Positions 41,704 through 44,769 of a DNA stretch of 44,769 nucleotides are shown one piece after another. Source of the DNA: Desulfobulbaceae bacterium (GTDB taxonomy: Bacteria; Desulfobacterota; Desulfobulbia; Desulfobulbales; Desulfobulbaceae); NCBI GenBank assembly GCA_003508005.1, contig DNUE01000018.1:43940-88708 (forward strand). The letters are read 5' to 3'. Under the pieces are notes generated by a model. That model did no database searches, was not told the origin of the DNA, and worked only from the letters and a program-made list of their open reading frames with translations. Position 1 is the stretch's first letter; the number at the start of each line of letters is the position of its first letter. A program made the position numbers and the translations under genes.

Positions 41704-43020
41704 CTAAAGCCGGGAGGCCCACCGGGTCAAGCTCGCCAGGGCCTGCTCGGCGCGCTTTTCGCCGCGGTTGCTCTTTTTCACCTTTCCCGTCAGTTGGGGA
41801 AAAAGGCCGAAGGTGACATTGGACGGCTGGAAATGACGCGGCTCGGAGGCAGTAAGATGGTGGATCAGGGCGCCATGGGCCGTATCCGGCGGCGGTACCA
41901 CCGGGTCCCTTCCCTGGCACATGCGGGCGGCATTGATCCCGGCAAGCAACCCCATAGCCGCTGATTCCACATACCCCTCCACTCCGGAAAGCTGGCCGGC
42001 CAGGAAGAGATCGGGCCGAACCTTGGTCTGCAGGGAAGGCTGAAGAACCTCCGGGGCGCAGACAAAAGTGTTGCGGTGGATGGAACCCAGGCGCGCGAAT
42101 TCGGCATGGGCCAGGCCGGGGATGGCCCGAAACACCCTTTTCTGCTCCGGATAGGTGAGCTTAGTCTGAAACCCGACCATATTATACATGGTCCTATCCA
42201 GGTTTTCCGCGCGCAACTGGACCACGGCGTAAGGGATCTTGCCGTTGCGAGGATCCATGAGGCCCACCGGTTTCATCGGACCGAAGCGCAGAGTCTGCGG
42301 TCCGCGGGCGAGCATCACCTCCACCGGCAAGCAGCCCTCGAAATATTTCGGGTCCTCGAACTCCCTGAGGGGCAGGGTTTGCGCCCCGGCCAGCAGGGAG
42401 ATAAAATGCTCGTACTGGGCCTGGTCCAGAGGGCAGTTGAGATAGTCCCCCGGACCGTCGTCATCCCAACGGGATTTCCGGTAGATGATCTCCATATCCA
42501 GGGACTCGGCAGTAACAATCGGGGCAATGGCGTCATAAAAGGCCAGATGGTGCGCGCCGGTAAACGCGGCCAGGCTTTCAGCCATGGCTGAAGAGGTCAG
42601 CGGGCCGGTGGCGAGGATCACCGGATTTCCCGTCGAAGGGGGCAGGGAGAGAACCTCCTCGCGGACCACGGTGATCAGGTCATGGTTCTGCACTGTCCGG
42701 GTGATCCGCTCGGCGAACCGCTGCCGGTCCACGGCCAGGGCCTTGCCTGCCGGCACCGCTGTCTCATCCGCGGCCTGGATGATCAGGGAGCCCAGGCGGC
42801 GCATCTCTTCCTTGAGCAGACCCACCGCCGAAGTGACCTCATTGGAGCGCAGCGAATTGGAGCAGACCAGCTCGGCCAGGTCCCGGGATTCATGGGCCGG
42901 GCTGAAACGCCGGGGCTTCATTTCGACAAGGCGCACCGGAACTTCCCGTTTCGCAGCCTGCCAGGAGGCCTCGCAGCCGGCCAGCCCCCCGCCGATGACC
43001 AGAACTTCCCTTTCGCTCAT
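41704..43020 (-). CDS. trmFO: Methylenetetrahydrofolate--tRNA-(uracil-5-)-methyltransferase
   Basis: The 438-aa flavoprotein makes m5U54 in the T-loop of tRNA using methylene-tetrahydrofolate. It starts MSEREVLVIGGGLAGCEASW with the FAD-binding GGGLAGCEA, and has the catalytic Cys53 in LVCSNSLRSN plus GCLPVEVMLARG with a second conserved Cys. HRNTFVCAPEVL and FLAGQLSGVEGYVESAAMGLLAG (shown in part) are also family blocks. The start codon overlaps the stop of the 3D-domain gene as ATGA (43017-43020). TrmFO is the folate-dependent type found in Firmicutes, deltaproteobacteria and others in place of the SAM-dependent TrmA. Confidence 0.96.
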   Translation of the reverse strand: MSEREVLVIGGGLAGCEASWQAAKREVPVRLVEMKPRRFSPAHESRDLAELVCSNSLRSNEVTSAVGLLKEEMRRLGSLIIQAADETAVPAGKALAVDRQRFAERITRTVQNHDLITVVREEVLSLPPSTGNPVILATGPLTSSAMAESLAAFTGAHHLAFYDAIAPIVTAESLDMEIIYRKSRWDDDGPGDYLNCPLDQAQYEHFISLLAGAQTLPLREFEDPKYFEGCLPVEVMLARGPQTLRFGPMKPVGLMDPRNGKIPYAVVQLRAENLDRTMYNMVGFQTKLTYPEQKRVFRAIPGLAHAEFARLGSIHRNTFVCAPEVLQPSLQTKVRPDLFLAGQLSGVEGYVESAAMGLLAGINAARMCQGRDPVVPPPDTAHGALIHHLTASEPRHFQPSNVTFGLFPQLTGKVKKSNRGEKRAEQALASLTRWASRL

Positions 43021-43541
43021 TTTTGAATTTCCACCCACAACCGCCGCCGGCCCCAGGCCAGGGCCTCCTGGTGCGAATCGAAATAGAGATCGAGCCGGTC
43101 CGGCCCCTTGATGGCTCCGCCCCGGTCCAGGACCATGCCCCAGCCATAGCCGGGTACGCGCATCCGGGTGCCAAAGGGATAGTAATCGGTATCTGCGGCG
43201 ATGGTCCCGTCCTGCCGCAGCCACAGCCACGGAAAAATCACCCGCACCGGAATCAGCCAGGGATGCTGCAGACTGTCCAGCGAAATAAGTCCGGGTACAG
43301 GCTCCGAGGGCTCGGTGCCGCTGGCGGTAAGGCCGCTGTAGGCCCTGCCCCGGTCAGGGCCCTCACAAACATACCGGTTCCAGAAATCAAGCTTGAAAAA
43401 GGCCCAGCTGCCACGCTCCCAGGAACAACACTTGCCGCAGCCGCAATACGCCGTGGTCTCCATGATCCGCGCTGGATGGCTGGCGCAGCCGGATAACGCC
43501 AGCAGGAAGGCGCTGAGGAAAACCAGACGGGCCATGGTCAC
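43017..43541 (-). CDS. 3D-domain lipoprotein (MltA-like fold)
   Basis: The 174-aa product has a lipoprotein signal ending LALSGCAS, so it should be anchored in the envelope. The C-terminal part carries a 3D (three-Asp) domain: YYPFGTRMRVPGYGWG, VLDRGGAIKGPDRLDLYF; the D-G-D-L-D pattern is that of MltA-type lytic transglycosylases and Rpf/YuiC-like proteins. A Cys-rich stretch TAYCGCGKCCSW lies after the signal and is typical of this family's short versions. A role in peptidoglycan cleavage is likely. The GTG at 43541 has GAGG seven bases upstream. It is translationally coupled to trmFO. Confidence 0.86.
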   Translation of the reverse strand: MTMARLVFLSAFLLALSGCASHPARIMETTAYCGCGKCCSWERGSWAFFKLDFWNRYVCEGPDRGRAYSGLTASGTEPSEPVPGLISLDSLQHPWLIPVRVIFPWLWLRQDGTIAADTDYYPFGTRMRVPGYGWGMVLDRGGAIKGPDRLDLYFDSHQEALAWGRRRLWVEIQK

Positions 43542-43654
43542 AGAGGAACCTCATCAACGGCCTGGGCGGACTCATCAAAAACAGTATGCACGCCGACGCC
43601 GGCCAACGGCACAATAGAGAGTACCGCCCTGTTCAAATAGAGGCACTGAAAATG

Positions 43655-43688
43655 AAAAAGGGCAGGCCGGAGAGAACCCAGCCTGCCC
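43655..43688 (-). terminator. Rho-independent terminator of ahcY
   Basis: On the minus strand GGGCAGGC (43688-43681) pairs with GCCTGCCC (43667-43660), with a 13-base loop and a run of five T after the stem. It lies 24 bases after the ahcY stop codon, so it ends the ahcY transcript before the 3D-domain gene. Confidence 0.88.
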
Positions 43689-43711
43689 CGAACTGTCAGT
43701 TTGCCCACTGC

Positions 43712-44769
43712 CTAATAACGGTAGTATTCCGGCTTAAAAGGACCGTTGACGTCCACCCCGATGTACCTTGCCTGCTCCGGGGTGAGCTTGCTCAGCTTGG
43801 CACCTATTTTCTGCAGGTGGAGCATGGCCACCTTTTCATCCAGTTTCTTCGGGAGGAAATAGACCTTGTTCTCGTACTGCATGCTGTTGTTCCACAGCTC
43901 GATCTGGGCCAGCACCTGGTTGGTGAAGGAGTTGGACATGACAAAGCTGGGATGACCGGTAGCGCAGCCCAGGTTCACCAGTCGGCCCTCGGCCAGAACG
44001 ATTATCCTCTTGCCGTCGGGAAAAATGACATGGTCTACCTGGGGCTTGATGTTCTCCCAAGGCAGCTGACGGATGCCGGCGATGTCTATCTCCGAGTCGA
44101 AGTGGCCGATGTTGCAGACAATGGCCTGGTCCTTCATCGCATCCATGTGAGCGCGGGTGATGACCCGGAGGTTGCCGGTAGCGGTGACGAAGATTTCGCC
44201 GATGGGGGCCGCGTCCTCCATGGTGACTACCCTGAACCCTTCCATGGCGGCCTGCAAGGCGCAAATCGGGTCGATCTCGATGATCAGTACCGTGGCGCCC
44301 ATGCCGCGCAACGCCTGGGCGCAACCCTTGCCCACATCGCCGTAGCCGACCACCACCGCAATCTTGCCGGCGACCATCACGTCCGTGGCCCGTTTGATGC
44401 CGTCGATGAGCGACTCGCGGCAACCGTAGAGATTGTCGAACTTGGACTTGGTCACCGAATCGTTGACGTTGAAGGCCGGGGCCAAAAGCCGCCCCTCTTT
44501 CGCCATCTCGTTCAGGCGGTGCACCCCGGTGGTGGTCTCTTCGCTGATTCCGCGCACCTCGGGCATCAGCTCGGGATATTTCTCGTGCATGACCTTGGTC
44601 AGGTCGCCGCCGTCATCGACGATCATATTGATCTTCCAGCCGTCAGGGCCGAAGATGGTCTGATCGATGCACCACCAGAACTCCTTCTCGCTTTCTCCCT
44701 TCCAGGCAAAGGTCGGGATTCCGGCGGCGGCCATGGCGGCGGCAGCATGGTCCTGGGTCGAAAAGATGT
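43712..44769 (-). CDS. ahcY: Adenosylhomocysteinase, N-terminus beyond the window
   Basis: About 352 codons of the gene are visible; it runs off the right edge (reads IFSTQDHAAAAMAAAGI at the edge), so the first 80 or so residues are missing. The enzyme hydrolyses S-adenosylhomocysteine to adenosine and homocysteine and so keeps methylation going. Visible blocks: AFNVNDSVTKSKFDNLYGCRESL with substrate and NAD contacts (partly shown), GYGDVGKGCAQ (Rossmann NAD loop), GHFDSEIDI, NLGCATGHPSFVMSNSFTNQ and the C-terminal PFKPEYYRY that contributes to the partner's NAD site. All expected residues are intact. A terminator follows. Confidence 0.97.
   Translation of the reverse strand, partial: IFSTQDHAAAAMAAAGIPTFAWKGESEKEFWWCIDQTIFGPDGWKINMIVDDGGDLTKVMHEKYPELMPEVRGISEETTTGVHRLNEMAKEGRLLAPAFNVNDSVTKSKFDNLYGCRESLIDGIKRATDVMVAGKIAVVVGYGDVGKGCAQALRGMGATVLIIEIDPICALQAAMEGFRVVTMEDAAPIGEIFVTATGNLRVITRAHMDAMKDQAIVCNIGHFDSEIDIAGIRQLPWENIKPQVDHVIFPDGKRIIVLAEGRLVNLGCATGHPSFVMSNSFTNQVLAQIELWNNSMQYENKVYFLPKKLDEKVAMLHLQKIGAKLSKLTPEQARYIGVDVNGPFKPEYYRY

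Overview
The window comes from a Gram-negative chromosome with high GC in genes and AT-rich gaps. It has kdsB (LPS/Kdo), a Wza-type outer-membrane exporter and beta-barrel, MglA/MglB polarity-type GTPase genes, a c-type-haem sensor, many two-component, roadblock and PATAN proteins, and a class-I adenosylhomocysteinase. This mix fits a deltaproteobacterial (Desulfobacterota, Desulfobulbales-like) genome. That placement is inferred from gene content and style. No rRNA, tRNA, CRISPR array, transposase or integrase was seen, so the region looks like ordinary chromosome rather than a mobile island.

Layout, left to right. (1) 1-2.7 kb, plus strand: 3' end of a 6-phosphogluconate dehydrogenase gene, zwf and aat, tightly coupled. 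(2) 3.3-6.5 kb, plus: an MglB-like roadblock protein, an MglA-like GTPase and a 670-aa acidic protein with duplicated domains, closed by a strong terminator. (3) 6.8-11 kb, minus: a secreted MORN-repeat protein, a DUF4177-type small protein and the YejB/YejE peptide-permease pair. (4) 11.3-12.2 kb, plus: a Tll0287/DUF3365-like haem sensor. (5) 12.2-13.6 kb, minus: a second roadblock module (DUF4388-roadblock plus roadblock). (6) 13.75-17.8 kb, minus: argJ, a CYTH-CHAD protein, a ParA-like ATPase and a SixA-like phosphatase, each overlapping or nearly touching the next. (7) 18.1-33.0 kb, minus: a ComEA-like HhH protein, a heterodimeric ABC exporter, a J-domain protein, a response regulator, a hybrid histidine kinase, an enlarged CofD/YvcK-like protein, mdh, kdsB and a third ABC exporter. 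(8) 33.4-41.7 kb, plus: an exopolysaccharide cluster with a secreted small protein, outer-membrane barrel, Wza-like exporter, Wzc-type BY-kinase, PHP-type CpsB phosphatase and O-antigen-ligase/TPR protein. (9) 41.7-44.8 kb, minus: trmFO, a 3D-domain lipoprotein and the 3' part of ahcY.

How the parts may work together. The mglB-mglA-670-aa operon has the layout of a GTPase, its roadblock regulator and a candidate effector. The CHAD-ParA-SixA set looks like a polyphosphate-associated module that may position granules. The EPS cluster holds export, polymerisation and phosphorylation control but no glycosyltransferases, so its sugar-assembly genes must lie elsewhere. The CofD/YvcK-like protein sits between mdh and a hybrid kinase/response-regulator pair, which suggests a link between central carbon status and signalling.

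Non-coding structure of note: a degenerate GATNCC-type repeat family at two intergenic sites, a promoter bracketed by 10-bp inverted sites about five helical turns apart (13640-13701), and a long AT-rich leader with an inverted repeat ahead of the EPS cluster.
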